Part shown: positions 56,701-64,000 of the stretch, piece after piece
How the letters are laid out: every line of letters begins with the position of its first letter
Position numbering within the stretch: position 1 is the stretch's first letter
Assembly (NCBI RefSeq): GCF_027922045.1
Contig: NZ_BSEX01000018.1
Location: forward strand, 1 to 64,000
Direction of reading: 5' to 3'
Origin: Microbacterium terregens
GTDB lineage: Bacteria > Pseudomonadota > Alphaproteobacteria > Sphingomonadales > Sphingomonadaceae
DNA: 64,000 bases
Notes under the pieces: generated by a model
Databases searched by the model: none
Told to the model about the DNA's origin: nothing
What the model saw: only the letters and a program-made list of their open reading frames with translations
Made by a program: the position numbers and the translations under genes

Positions 56701-56760
56701 CGGAATGAGAACACTGGTCGAAAGGAGCAAACGATTCTTGTTGCCGCTGTTGAGCCTCAC
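53701..56760 (-). CDS. TonB-dependent outer-membrane receptor (second locus)
   Basis: 1019 residues from a GTG start. Signal peptide to about 31 (AIQAQAQ), plug opening DIVVTGFRASLNSALNAKR (about 72), then DIGKFPDSNLAESMQRIPGVALSR and ISVRGLG, and a long barrel ending in NFQF. Same large carbohydrate-receptor class as the first locus but clearly a different subfamily. It is downstream of, and parallel to, the GntR gene with a 204-base gap that holds a candidate operator. Confidence 0.93.
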   Translation of the reverse strand: MRLNSGNKNRLLLSTSVLIPLLTAAIQAQAQTAAAGVTSDMGVPEAGQADQAAASTQAPQEPTDGAPQTDIVVTGFRASLNSALNAKRIETAAIDSIVAEDIGKFPDSNLAESMQRIPGVALSRGDGGEGRNISVRGLGAQFTRVRINGMEGVSQVSGSDIRGGVASGRSFDFVTFPTEIFSALSVRKTLSADVEEGSLGATVDLRAPKPFDQRGDDLVLTGTARGIYNDIRKKVDPRLSALVSKKFGDTFGVLGSIAYSKRHIDEYAYSAVDVVPTTVYGLAQPAGTANAGVIFPFCTPVGYVYNGVPTTSPVPGYTQPNGTPIGADANNCSTNNPRTGTAAAYDYIMSRTGVNGKPGGGVYLPRLPRPVKSSQNQERLAGSLTLQWKPTDDTDISLDGLYSRFKVHRLDTMFDARSFGRAISNNGQPLTSVRDIEVDDNGSLVHGLFDGVDLRSEMQDERFTSTYKQVNFNFDHRFSDSFRLFGLAGINQSVLDVDRLQVAIDSNDTRDFSIDFRDNPDIPKITYGIDTTNAALFQYGPPLPTGDQRGQLSNFIRRNKITSKTFELNGEWEAASQFTVQVGGQYRTNSYTARERQLATNTPLELPTGVSLSSLTFVTNGVGKNLDGQLQDFVSIDPDKFRSAVGLDDYVYCNLECAKGTYGGVKETYGSGYLMFKFDTENILPFTLRGDAGVRYVHTGLNTYGPITTASPSGSTYPSMYVISEVSRSYEDWLPSINLALNITPDLIARVSAARVMSRPSYGQLIPAGSANLVIQTASFSNPFLDPIRANTFDGSLEWYFAPGSLISVAYFYKNIETYIQTTSTQVPFEEIGLPLSLLSGTQLRPTDLFTVQRSNNTPGGPLRGWEVNVQLPFRFLPGALSNFGALANFTRVRSNIDYIISPTLTRTAPLVGLSPETASGTLYYEDEKFSIRSTVNYRSSFLTAVPSGSVDADSTSNASSIFVDASASYNISENLKLIAEVSNITNETNRLTVDTTRQDPLYTAYFGRTYALAVNFQF

Positions 56761-56860
56761 GCCGCCTCTCCCTGTTATACCCGGCGCCCTTGATGGACGT
56801 CCTTGGCAGTGATGTGCCGATCACCGGCATCAATCCTGCTGTCGGGTAACACTGCACAAC

Positions 56861-56871
56861 CTGTATGACAA
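56861..56871 (-). promoter_or_regulatory. Candidate GntR/FCD operator upstream of the TonB receptor
   Basis: Reverse strand TTGTCATACAG: core TGT-N3-ACA, matching the T-N-G-T-N3-A-C-N-A consensus known for FadR/FCD-type GntR repressors in all but the last base. It lies 100 bases upstream of the receptor start; a matching core lies upstream of the divergent operon. Confidence 0.5.
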
Positions 56872-56964
56872 TAGAGGCCAAGTGGTCGGGCAGTTGGCGG
56901 CAGTAGTTCTCTTACTGGAATGTACGGTTCAACTGACCAATGTTAGCGGAACCATAGAGCTTGA

Positions 56965-57708
56965 TCAGACAGCGCGGCGTGCAAAGGCGCGTCGGCGTTG
57001 CGCGGTCTCGGCACGGACGCGCTCCACCGCCTCGGCTTCGTTGAGATGGAGCAGGTGGTCGATCACGCGCGTCAGATGATCGCGCATGGCGAGTCTCGCC
57101 TCGGCCGGATTGCGCGCTTCCAGCGCGCGCAGGATGCGACCGTGCTCCTCGAGACGCTCCTTCGTGCCCAGGCTGCCAGCCTTGCGCAGCACCTCGCGCG
57201 CCAGCGGCGATCGAAAACGTAGATCCCAAAAGTCGGTCACCGCGGAGATGATGACGGCGTTGCCCGTCGCCTCGGCGATGCCGATGTGGAAGCGGCGATC
57301 CGCGTCCTCGGCCGCGGTCACATCCTCCTGCGCCATCTCAGCGACTAGCGCGCGCAGCTGTGCCAGCTGGGCGTCGTCGATCTCCGTTGCCGCCACCGCC
57401 GCGACTTCCCCCTCTACAAGGCGGCGCGCCTCGATGATCTCGAATGCTCCAATGTCGTATTCCTCGCCTGCCTCGTCGGTCGTCGAGGCGAGGACGAACA
57501 CGCCCGATCCCTTTCGCGCTTCCACCAGGCCCTGCATCTCCAGCGCGATCATCGCCTCGCGAATGGTCGGCCGACTCACTCCGAAGCGTTCCGTGAGGTC
57601 CCGCTCGGCAGGGAGGCGGGACCCGATGGGAAAGACGCCAGCTCCGATGTCCGCGATGATGGCCTGCACGATCTTCCGATACAGCTTGCCGCCATTGTTG
57701 CCTGACAT
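56965..57708 (-). CDS. GntR-family regulator, FadR/FCD subfamily
   Basis: 247 residues. Winged helix-turn-helix (about 8-75; GSRLPAERDLTERFGVSRPTIREAMIALEMQGLVE) followed by an FCD ligand domain (about 95-230) with the metal-binding residues in DRRFHIGIAEATGN and a late DHL. Such regulators sense sugar acids or related carboxylates. It sits between the receptor and the divergent DUF1080-Gfo operon and probably represses both. Confidence 0.93.
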   Translation of the reverse strand: MSGNNGGKLYRKIVQAIIADIGAGVFPIGSRLPAERDLTERFGVSRPTIREAMIALEMQGLVEARKGSGVFVLASTTDEAGEEYDIGAFEIIEARRLVEGEVAAVAATEIDDAQLAQLRALVAEMAQEDVTAAEDADRRFHIGIAEATGNAVIISAVTDFWDLRFRSPLAREVLRKAGSLGTKERLEEHGRILRALEARNPAEARLAMRDHLTRVIDHLLHLNEAEAVERVRAETAQRRRAFARRAV

Positions 57709-57807
57709 GTTTATTCCCGATCTCTAACTGCGCGCGATCCGACACCGCTTCCGCATCGGCCTTCCTGCATGAAGTCGCGCTGCGTCAACCCCTTGGGCGC
57801 ATCTGAC

Positions 57808-57836
57808 GGTACAGTACCTCCTTAAAATGTCTGACA
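57808..57836. promoter_or_regulatory. Candidate operators of the DUF1080-Gfo operon
   Basis: Within the 221-base divergent gap, a perfect palindrome GGTAC-A-GTACC (57808-57818) is followed by TGT-CTG-ACA (57828-57836), the same TGT-N3-ACA core as upstream of the receptor. Likely binding sites for the adjacent GntR protein. Confidence 0.5.
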
Positions 57837-57929
57837 GCCTCTTGCATGTGGCCGGACCGCCTTTTACGCATGGAGCATAAAGCGCGTGGCAACGACCAAT
57901 GCGCGTCCGGGGATGAGGATGATGGCGGA

Positions 57930-59345
57930 ATGAGCGGAAGCGCAATCGCGTCCAGCAGCAAGTCGCGTCGCGCGGTGGGCAAGGCGGTGCTGGCAGCAGC
58001 CGTCTGGACGGCAGCGATGCTGGTCGGCTTCGCGCCACCCCTAGCCTCCCTCCGCGCCGAGACTGCCGAGCCGTGGCGCAACATCACGCCCGACGCCGCC
58101 TTGAGGGGCTGGCACAGCACGGGCGGGAATGCGCGCTACACGGTGGTCGGGGGCGAACTGATCGGCCGAGCCGCGCCGGGCAAGACGAACAGCTGGCTCG
58201 TCTCCGACGCCACCTATGGCGACTATATCATGGAGTTCGACGCCAAGACCGATCCGCTGCTCAACTCGGGGGTGATGGTGCGCGGCCAGAGCCGGCCCGA
58301 CTACCGCAACGGCGTCGTACACGGTTATCAGGCAGAGATCGATCCGTCGGCGCGAGCATGGAGCGGCGGCCTGTACGATGAACAGCGCCGCCTGTGGCTC
58401 TACAGCCTCGGGCGCAACGATCCCGCCCGCAAGACCTTCCGCTCCGGCGACTGGAACCACTACCGGATCGAGGCGATCGGCAACCGTCTGCGGACCTGGG
58501 TCAATGGCGTTCCCGCGGCCGACATCGTCGACGACGCGGACGCGCGGGGCTTCATCGCCTTCCAGGTGCACGCGATCCCCGAGGAGCAGGCGCTGAAAGG
58601 GCCGGAAGTGCGCTTCCGCAACATCCGCGTGATCACGCAGGCGCCCGCACGCTATGCGCTTCCCGAGAACGCCCTGGAGCAGCAGGGATGGCTCGCCAAT
58701 CAGCTGAGCCCGGGCGAGCGCAAGGCGGGCTGGTCGCTGCTGTGGGACGGCCGCAGCACCAAGGGCTGGCGCAGCATCAAGGGCGACGGCTTTCCGGTAA
58801 AGGGCTGGGCGATCGCCGACGGGGCGCTTTCGGTCACCGGAGGGGGCGGCGACCTCGCTACTGCGGCCCCGTACCGCGACTTCGAGTTGTCCGTCGACTA
58901 TCGGCTCACCCCCGGCGCGAACAGCGGCATCAAATATCGGGTGGCGCCTGGCACCGGTTCGGTCGGCCTCGAATATCAGCTTCTGGACGATGCACGGCAT
59001 CCCGATGCCAAGATGGGCCGCGACGGCAACCGCACGCTGGCCGCCCTCTATGACGTGATCGCGCCGCAGAATCTTCTCGACCCATCGAACCCGGGGAAGC
59101 GGATCAACCCGCCGGGCGAGTGGAACCGCGCGGTGATCGTCGTGCGCGGCAACCATGTCGAGCACTGGCTGAACGGCTTCAAGATGGTCGAGTTCGAACG
59201 CGGATCGCCGGAATTCCGCCAAGCGGTCGCGCAGAGCAAATTCGCCGGCCAGCAAGGCTTCGGCACCTGGGCCGAGAGCCCGATCCTTTTGCAGGACCAC
59301 GGCGACCGGGTGGATTTCCGCTCGATCAAGATCCGTCAATTCTAG
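57930..59345 (+). CDS. Exported protein with two DUF1080 (3-keto-glycoside hydrolase-type) domains
   Basis: 471 residues. A long basic-then-hydrophobic leader (KSRRAVGKAVLAAAVWTAAML) suggests export. Two DUF1080 sandwiches follow in tandem, about 55-235 (from WRNITPDAALRGWHS) and about 255-471 (from WSLLWDGRSTKGWRS); only the second ends in the family LLQDHGDRVDFRSIKIR. ATG 57930 is chosen because it begins just before the leader; ATGs at 57846 and 57870 lack ribosome sites. First gene of the operon. Confidence 0.85.
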   Translation: MSGSAIASSSKSRRAVGKAVLAAAVWTAAMLVGFAPPLASLRAETAEPWRNITPDAALRGWHSTGGNARYTVVGGELIGRAAPGKTNSWLVSDATYGDYIMEFDAKTDPLLNSGVMVRGQSRPDYRNGVVHGYQAEIDPSARAWSGGLYDEQRRLWLYSLGRNDPARKTFRSGDWNHYRIEAIGNRLRTWVNGVPAADIVDDADARGFIAFQVHAIPEEQALKGPEVRFRNIRVITQAPARYALPENALEQQGWLANQLSPGERKAGWSLLWDGRSTKGWRSIKGDGFPVKGWAIADGALSVTGGGGDLATAAPYRDFELSVDYRLTPGANSGIKYRVAPGTGSVGLEYQLLDDARHPDAKMGRDGNRTLAALYDVIAPQNLLDPSNPGKRINPPGEWNRAVIVVRGNHVEHWLNGFKMVEFERGSPEFRQAVAQSKFAGQQGFGTWAESPILLQDHGDRVDFRSIKIRQF

Positions 59346-59361
59346 ATCGGGGGGAAGAACG

Positions 59362-60672
59362 ATGCTCGACCGTCGAACGATGATCAAGGGTGCCGGAGCC
59401 ACGGTGGGCGTGGCGATGTCGGCGCGCAGCTATGGGCGGATCAAGGGAGCTAACGACCGCGTCCATGTCGCCGTCGTGGGCGTGAACGGCCGCGGACAGG
59501 CGCACATGAGCGCGTTTTCCAAACTGCCCAATGTTGCCGTCACCTACCTCGTCGATTGCGACAGCGCCGTGCTGGCGAAACGCGCCGCGGCCTCTGCGGA
59601 GCGCGGGTTCCCGGTGAAGACGGAGCGAGATTACCGACGCCTGCTCGACCGCAAGGTCGTCGACGTGGTCACCGTCGCAACGCCCGACTTCTCGCACGTG
59701 AAGATCGCCACCGACGCCATGGACGCAGGTCACCACGTCTATTGCGAGAAGCCGGTGGGCATCGCTCCCGCAGAGGGCGAGGCGATGATCGCGGTCCAAA
59801 AGCGTACCGGACGCAAGCTGCAGATCGGGAACCAGCAGCGTTCCAGTCCCGAGACGCGGCAGCTCGCAGAGCGGATCAAGTCCGGCGAACTCGGCCATGT
59901 CTATGAGGCGCAAGCATGGTACGGCATCGCGCGCAAGCCGATCGGGCGCGGCCGGCCAGTGCCGCCCCCTGCCAACCTCGATTGGGACCTGTGGCAAGGT
60001 CCGCGGCCGCGCGCGGCGTACCGGTCCAATCTCGTTCCCTACAACTGGCATTGGGTGTGGCAGTACGGAACGGGAGAGATCTGCAACAACGCCATGCACG
60101 AGATCGACGTGGCGCGCTGGCTGATGGGCCTCGCCTATCCCAAGGAGGTGGCCGCGCGCGGATCGCGCCAGTTCTTCACCAACGACGACTGGGAAATGTA
60201 CGATACGATGGCGCTCGACCTCGCCTATGAGGGCGACCGCATGATCCGCTGGGACGGGCAAAGCGGCAATGCGATGCCGCGCTTCGGCCGCGGTCGCGGC
60301 GTGCTGCTGCTCGGCACCAAGGGATCGGCCGTGGTCGACCGGAACGGGTTCGAGATCTACGATCGCGAAGGCAAGCAGACCCGAGCCGTTAGCGCCGCGG
60401 CGACATCGGAGACGACCGGCACCGTGGGCGAAGGCGTGCTGGACGTCTACCACGCGGGCAATCTCGTGGACGTGATCCGCGGCAAGGCAGCATCGCTGAA
60501 CTCGCCCATCGAAGAGGCGCACATCAGCACCACCATCTGCCACCTCGGCAACATGGCCTATCGCACCAACCAGGCGCTGACCGTGGAGGGAGCGACGGGC
60601 CGTCCCTCGAACGCCGAGGCGATGAAGCTGTGGGCGGTCGACTATGAGCCGGGATGGGAGCTGAAGGCCTGA
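59362..60672 (+). CDS. Exported Gfo/Idh/MocA-family oxidoreductase
   Basis: 436 residues. A short twin-arginine leader (DRRTMIKGAGATVG), Rossmann motif VHVAVVGVNGRGQAHM, HHVYCEKPVGIAP with the catalytic lysine, and a C-terminal domain containing ICNNAMHEIDVARWLMG. Presumably oxidises or reduces a sugar at C3 in the periplasm, supplying or using the 3-keto sugar handled by the DUF1080 protein upstream. GGGGGGAAG lies before the ATG. Confidence 0.9.
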   Translation: MLDRRTMIKGAGATVGVAMSARSYGRIKGANDRVHVAVVGVNGRGQAHMSAFSKLPNVAVTYLVDCDSAVLAKRAAASAERGFPVKTERDYRRLLDRKVVDVVTVATPDFSHVKIATDAMDAGHHVYCEKPVGIAPAEGEAMIAVQKRTGRKLQIGNQQRSSPETRQLAERIKSGELGHVYEAQAWYGIARKPIGRGRPVPPPANLDWDLWQGPRPRAAYRSNLVPYNWHWVWQYGTGEICNNAMHEIDVARWLMGLAYPKEVAARGSRQFFTNDDWEMYDTMALDLAYEGDRMIRWDGQSGNAMPRFGRGRGVLLLGTKGSAVVDRNGFEIYDREGKQTRAVSAAATSETTGTVGEGVLDVYHAGNLVDVIRGKAASLNSPIEEAHISTTICHLGNMAYRTNQALTVEGATGRPSNAEAMKLWAVDYEPGWELKA

Positions 60673-60676
60673 GCCG

Positions 60677-61522
60677 GTGACGACCGAGCCCGGCGTCCTG
60701 CGCTTCGCGGCGATGGGGACGCGCGTCGAGCTTCATCGCTTCGACGGCGGCGACGATGACGCGCTCGCCGTCGCCCGGCGCGCGATCGAGGCGGTAGATG
60801 ACGCGCTTACGATCCACCGCCCCTCGCCCGCCACGGCCTTGAACGAGGCGCTGTTGTCGGGCCGCTCCGCCCCCGTCGACGACGCGCTGCTGTTCGATGC
60901 CCTGGAGGCCGCAGCGGACGGCCATGCCGAGACGGTGGGCTTGTTCGACATCGCAGCGGACGTCCGCACGGGCACGACATGGACCATGGTCGCTTTCGAT
61001 CGGCATGCGCGCCGGGTCAGGGCGGACCGGTCTTTGGCGCTCGACTTCGGCGGATTGGGCAAGGGGATCGCGCTCGACCGCGCGACGACGGTGCTCCGCG
61101 AAGCCGGGGCGACTTCCGCGCTCCTTACCTTGGGCGAGAGCTCGATCGCGGTGCTGGGCGAGCACCCGCTGGGCGGAGGCTGGCCATTCGCGATCCCGCA
61201 TCCGGAGGATCCGGAGATCGAGCTGCTGGCGCTGGAGCTTGCCGACAAGGCGCTTTCGATCTCGGCGACCGTGGGGGCCGGGACACGAGCGCCGGAACGC
61301 GCCGCGATCATCCGGCCGCATACCCGCGTCCCCGTTGGTGCGCCGCTTTGTGCGGTGGCGGTGGAATCCAACGGCACCCGCGCCGAGATCATGAGCACCG
61401 CGCTGGTCGCCGCCGATGAGGATGCGGCGGAACGCCTTCTTCACGGGCGGTCGAACTCCCGCTTCCGTTTCGGCCTCGGCCCGATCGATTCACCACAGCG
61501 CACAAGGACCTTCGCTGCATGA
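60677..61522 (+). CDS. ApbE-family FAD:protein FMN transferase
   Basis: 281 residues from GTG 60677. LRFAAMGTRVEL, FDIAADV, LDFGGLGKGIALDRA and RAEIMSTALVAA match ApbE landmarks. The enzyme attaches FMN covalently to a Ser/Thr of a target flavoprotein. It has no visible signal peptide, although most ApbE proteins act outside the cytoplasm, and no FMN-accepting protein is visible in the window. Its stop overlaps the next gene (ATGA), so it is firmly within the operon. Confidence 0.88.
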   Translation: MTTEPGVLRFAAMGTRVELHRFDGGDDDALAVARRAIEAVDDALTIHRPSPATALNEALLSGRSAPVDDALLFDALEAAADGHAETVGLFDIAADVRTGTTWTMVAFDRHARRVRADRSLALDFGGLGKGIALDRATTVLREAGATSALLTLGESSIAVLGEHPLGGGWPFAIPHPEDPEIELLALELADKALSISATVGAGTRAPERAAIIRPHTRVPVGAPLCAVAVESNGTRAEIMSTALVAADEDAAERLLHGRSNSRFRFGLGPIDSPQRTRTFAA

Positions 61523-62799
61523 CCGACCAAAGCTTTGATTTCACGCGTCGGTCGTTCCTGGATCGCGTGCTGGCGGCTACCGCCGCCGCGGGAGTCGCAG
61601 GTGCTGCACCCTGGGCCGTCTCTGCTGCGAACGCCGCTTCCGGCGGGTCAGCTCTGGCCGGCGCGGGCGATCGCGTCCGGCTGGGCGTGATCGGCACCGG
61701 CGATCGCGGCCGCGCGCTGATGCGCAACATTGTAAAGACCCGCAACTGCACTGTTGCCGCGGTGTGCGACATCTATGCTCCCAACTTGGCCAAGGGTCGC
61801 GAGATCGCCGGCGCGAGCGTGCCAGCCTTCACCGATCATCGTGCCATGCTCGACGCAGGTGGGCTGGACGCGCTGGTGATCGCCACGCCGCTCGACCTGC
61901 ACGCGCGCCACACCATCGATGGCTTCGATGCGGGGCTGCACGTCTGGTGCGAGAAGGCGATGGCCCGGACGATCGCGGACTGCGGAGCGATGGTCAGCAG
62001 GTCCAAGGCGGCGGGCAAGGTGCTGCAAATCGGCCATCAGCGCATGTTCCACCCCACCTACCTGAATGCCTTGAAGCGTGTGAAGGCGGGCGAGATCGGC
62101 AGTGTCACCCAGATCCGCGCCAGCTGGCACCGCAACAACAGCTGGCGCCGGCCGGTCCCCGCCGGGGCCGACGACCGCCACGTCAACTGGCGGCTGTATC
62201 GCGACAGCTCCGCGGGGCTGATGACGGAGCTCGCCACGCACCAGCTACAGGTCGGCAACTGGTTCCTAGACGGGGTGCCGACCCGCGTCATCGGGTCCGG
62301 CAGCATCTGCTTCTGGAAGGACGGGCGGGAGGTCTATGACCATGTCGCGCTGATCTATGAATACAGCGGCGGGCGGAAGTTCATCTACACCTCGTTGCTG
62401 AACAATGCGCGCTACGGCTGCGAGGAGCAGATCCAGGGAAGCAAGGGCACGATCGAGCCCGAACTCGGCCGCATCTATGCCGAGGTGCCGCCGAAGGTGC
62501 TCGCACTCCAGCGCATGCGCCAGGACGTGGCGCGCGGGCACAAGCGAACCGTGCCGATCGGAGGGGCCACCTGGTTCCCGGAGCTGCCCGTCACCACGCC
62601 GGGCGAGTCCCTGGGCTGGGGCGAATATGACGAGACCATGCTCCAGTTCGAGGGCTTCGGCGAAGCGGTCCGTTCCGGCAGGCCGCTGCCCGGGCTGCTC
62701 GCACAGGCCTATCAGGCAAGCGTCGCCTCGCTGCTCGGCGAACAGGCGATGGACCGTGGCCAAGCGATGCCCTGGCCGACCGGCCTGGTTGACGTCTGA
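61519..62799 (+). CDS. Tat-exported Gfo/Idh/MocA-family oxidoreductase
   Basis: 426 residues. Twin-arginine leader FTRRSFLDRVLAATAAAG, then VRLGVIGTGDRGRALM (Rossmann), HVWCEKAMARTI (catalytic-lysine motif, with Ala where Pro is usual), and MTELATHQLQVGNWFLDG. Second of three such enzymes in this operon, not closely alike to each other, so they probably act on different carbons or directions. Coupled to ApbE by a four-base overlap. Confidence 0.9.
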   Translation: MTDQSFDFTRRSFLDRVLAATAAAGVAGAAPWAVSAANAASGGSALAGAGDRVRLGVIGTGDRGRALMRNIVKTRNCTVAAVCDIYAPNLAKGREIAGASVPAFTDHRAMLDAGGLDALVIATPLDLHARHTIDGFDAGLHVWCEKAMARTIADCGAMVSRSKAAGKVLQIGHQRMFHPTYLNALKRVKAGEIGSVTQIRASWHRNNSWRRPVPAGADDRHVNWRLYRDSSAGLMTELATHQLQVGNWFLDGVPTRVIGSGSICFWKDGREVYDHVALIYEYSGGRKFIYTSLLNNARYGCEEQIQGSKGTIEPELGRIYAEVPPKVLALQRMRQDVARGHKRTVPIGGATWFPELPVTTPGESLGWGEYDETMLQFEGFGEAVRSGRPLPGLLAQAYQASVASLLGEQAMDRGQAMPWPTGLVDV

Positions 62800-62848
62800 T
62801 CCTCCCCACCCTCTGTTGCCAGACTTCCCCTCTGCCCAAGGACTCGCC

Positions 62849-63997
62849 GTGACCCACACAGACCGCCGCACCCTTCTCGGCCTGGCTGCTGCCGCCGGCC
62901 TTTCCGGCCTTGCTGCCGATGCACTCGCACAGTCTGCGGCCCGCGGGGACGCCCCGACGGAAGGTGCGCCCGCGCGCCCGGCGCCGGAAGCCAAGTATCG
63001 CGTGCCATTCGGCGTCATCGGCATGGATCATGGCCACATCTACGCCATCACCGACGCGATGATCCGCGGTGGGGGGGTGCTGACCAGCTTCTATTCGGCC
63101 GTGCCGGAGCAGGTCGCGACCTTCCAGAAGCGCTACCCCGGCGCGAAGCTCGCCCGTTCGGAAGACGAGATCATCGAGGACCGCCGGATCAAGTTGGTCT
63201 GCAGCGCCGCGGTCCCGGGCCTGCGCGCGCCGCTCGGCATCAAGGCAATGCGCGCCGGCAAGGACTTCCTCGGCGACAAGGCCGCGGTCGTCACGCTGGA
63301 GCAACTCGCCCAGGTGCGCGCCGCGATCAAGGAAACGGGCAAGAAGTTCGGGATCATGTATTCCGAACGGCTGGAGGTGCCCGCCGCCGTACAGGCCGGA
63401 CAGCTGGTGCATGACGGCGCCATCGGTCGCGTCCTCCAGACCGTGAACCTCGCGCCGCACCGGTTGGGGGCGCCGAACCGGCCGAAGTGGTTCTGGGACA
63501 CCGAGCGGAACGGCGGCATCCTGACCGACATCGGCAGCCACCAGGCAGACCAGTTCGTCTATCTGACCGGTACCAAGCGCGCCAAGGTCGTCGCGTCCCA
63601 GGTCGGCAACTTCGCCCATCCCGAATATCCGCAGTTCCAGGACTTCGGCGACATGGTGCTGCATGGCGACGGCGGCACCGGCTATGTCCGCGTCGACTGG
63701 TTCACGCCCGACGGCCTACCGACCTGGGGCGACGGGCGTCTCTTCATCCTGGGCACCGAAGGCTATATCGAGCTGCGCAAATACGTGGACATCGAGGGGC
63801 GGCCCGGCGGCAACCACCTGTTCCTGGCCGACCGCAAGGGCACGCGCTATCTCGACTGTTCCAAGGTGCCGCTTCCGTTCGGCCCCCAGTTCATCACCGA
63901 CATCGTCGAGCGCACCTCCGTCGCGCAGGACCAGGAAGGCGCGCTGCTGGCGGCCGAGCTGGTGCTGAACGCACAGGCCAAGGCGACCCGCGCCTGA
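62849..63997 (+). CDS. Exported Gfo/Idh/MocA-family oxidoreductase
   Basis: 382 residues from GTG 62849, which has AAGGA 8 bases upstream. Leader TDRRTLLGLAAAAGLSG, then a divergent Rossmann start (VPFGVIGMDHGHIYAI, without the full G-x-G-x-x-G), KDFLGDKAAVVTLEQL and GGILTDIGSHQADQFVYLTG. The D-H-G-H variant marks a separate subgroup of the family. The long open frame upstream of 62849 lies within the preceding gene. Last gene seen; the operon may continue beyond the window. Confidence 0.87.
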   Translation: MTHTDRRTLLGLAAAAGLSGLAADALAQSAARGDAPTEGAPARPAPEAKYRVPFGVIGMDHGHIYAITDAMIRGGGVLTSFYSAVPEQVATFQKRYPGAKLARSEDEIIEDRRIKLVCSAAVPGLRAPLGIKAMRAGKDFLGDKAAVVTLEQLAQVRAAIKETGKKFGIMYSERLEVPAAVQAGQLVHDGAIGRVLQTVNLAPHRLGAPNRPKWFWDTERNGGILTDIGSHQADQFVYLTGTKRAKVVASQVGNFAHPEYPQFQDFGDMVLHGDGGTGYVRVDWFTPDGLPTWGDGRLFILGTEGYIELRKYVDIEGRPGGNHLFLADRKGTRYLDCSKVPLPFGPQFITDIVERTSVAQDQEGALLAAELVLNAQAKATRA

Positions 63998-64000
63998 GCA

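Overview
The window is a GC-rich stretch from an alphaproteobacterium of the Sphingomonas type. The pointers are two very large TonB-dependent receptors beside Tat-exported sugar oxidoreductases, a non-phosphorylative L-rhamnose cluster like the one known from sphingomonads, an aroQ-accB-accC block, an F1-ATPase zeta subunit next to BolA and Grx4, and a fused ThiS-ThiG. I saw no rRNA, tRNA, CRISPR array, insertion sequence or phage gene. The sequence ends inside a gene on the left and just after a stop codon on the right.

Layout. (1) 1-6069: L-rhamnose catabolism. A truncated SDR and an IclR regulator face a five-gene operon of rhamnonate dehydratase, FAH-type diketo-deoxy-rhamnonate hydrolase, SDR dehydrogenase, lactonase and RhaT. 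(2) 6143-20654: a CPA1 antiporter, then a carbohydrate-uptake locus with an exported cupin, exported Gfo/Idh/MocA and DUF1080 proteins, a TonB receptor, a flavin halogenase-like protein, a type-B carboxylesterase and a LamG-GH2 glycosidase. (3) 20864-30110: housekeeping, namely DUF454, LrgAB, a phospholipase D-like protein, ArsC-like protein, accC, accB, aroQ, thiS-thiG fusion, CsbD-like protein and a MASE1-PAS-GGDEF cyclase. (4) 30306-36251: a succinyl-CoA:3-ketoacid CoA-transferase split by a lipoprotein phosphatase gene, leuC and leuD with a tiny exported ORF between them, then the zeta subunit, BolA and Grx4. (5) 36752-41412: a BlaI/M56 pair with two operator palindromes, a PhyH-type dioxygenase, a metallo-beta-lactamase-fold protein and a DUF4230 protein.

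(6) 41447-53618: a potassium-limitation island. A TorF-like porin, two tiny membrane ORFs and kdpABCDE are followed by six genes of unknown role: three small membrane proteins, a small soluble protein, a SAM-methyltransferase-like protein and a LysA-like protein that has lost its catalytic residues. An identically spaced DNA box (CTATGCG-like units at 0, +11 and +43) stands upstream of the porin-kdp operon and of both accessory operons. I infer that it is the KdpE (or equivalent) site and that it ties the unknown genes to the K+ response. This is the best candidate here for an undescribed system.

(7) 53701-63997: a second carbohydrate locus with a TonB receptor, a GntR/FCD regulator with matching TGT-N3-ACA sites in both promoter regions, a tandem DUF1080 protein, three exported Gfo/Idh/MocA oxidoreductases and an ApbE-type flavin transferase. 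Both carbohydrate loci fit a scheme in which glycosides are oxidised to 3-keto sugars outside the cytoplasm and then cleaved; the substrates are not known.
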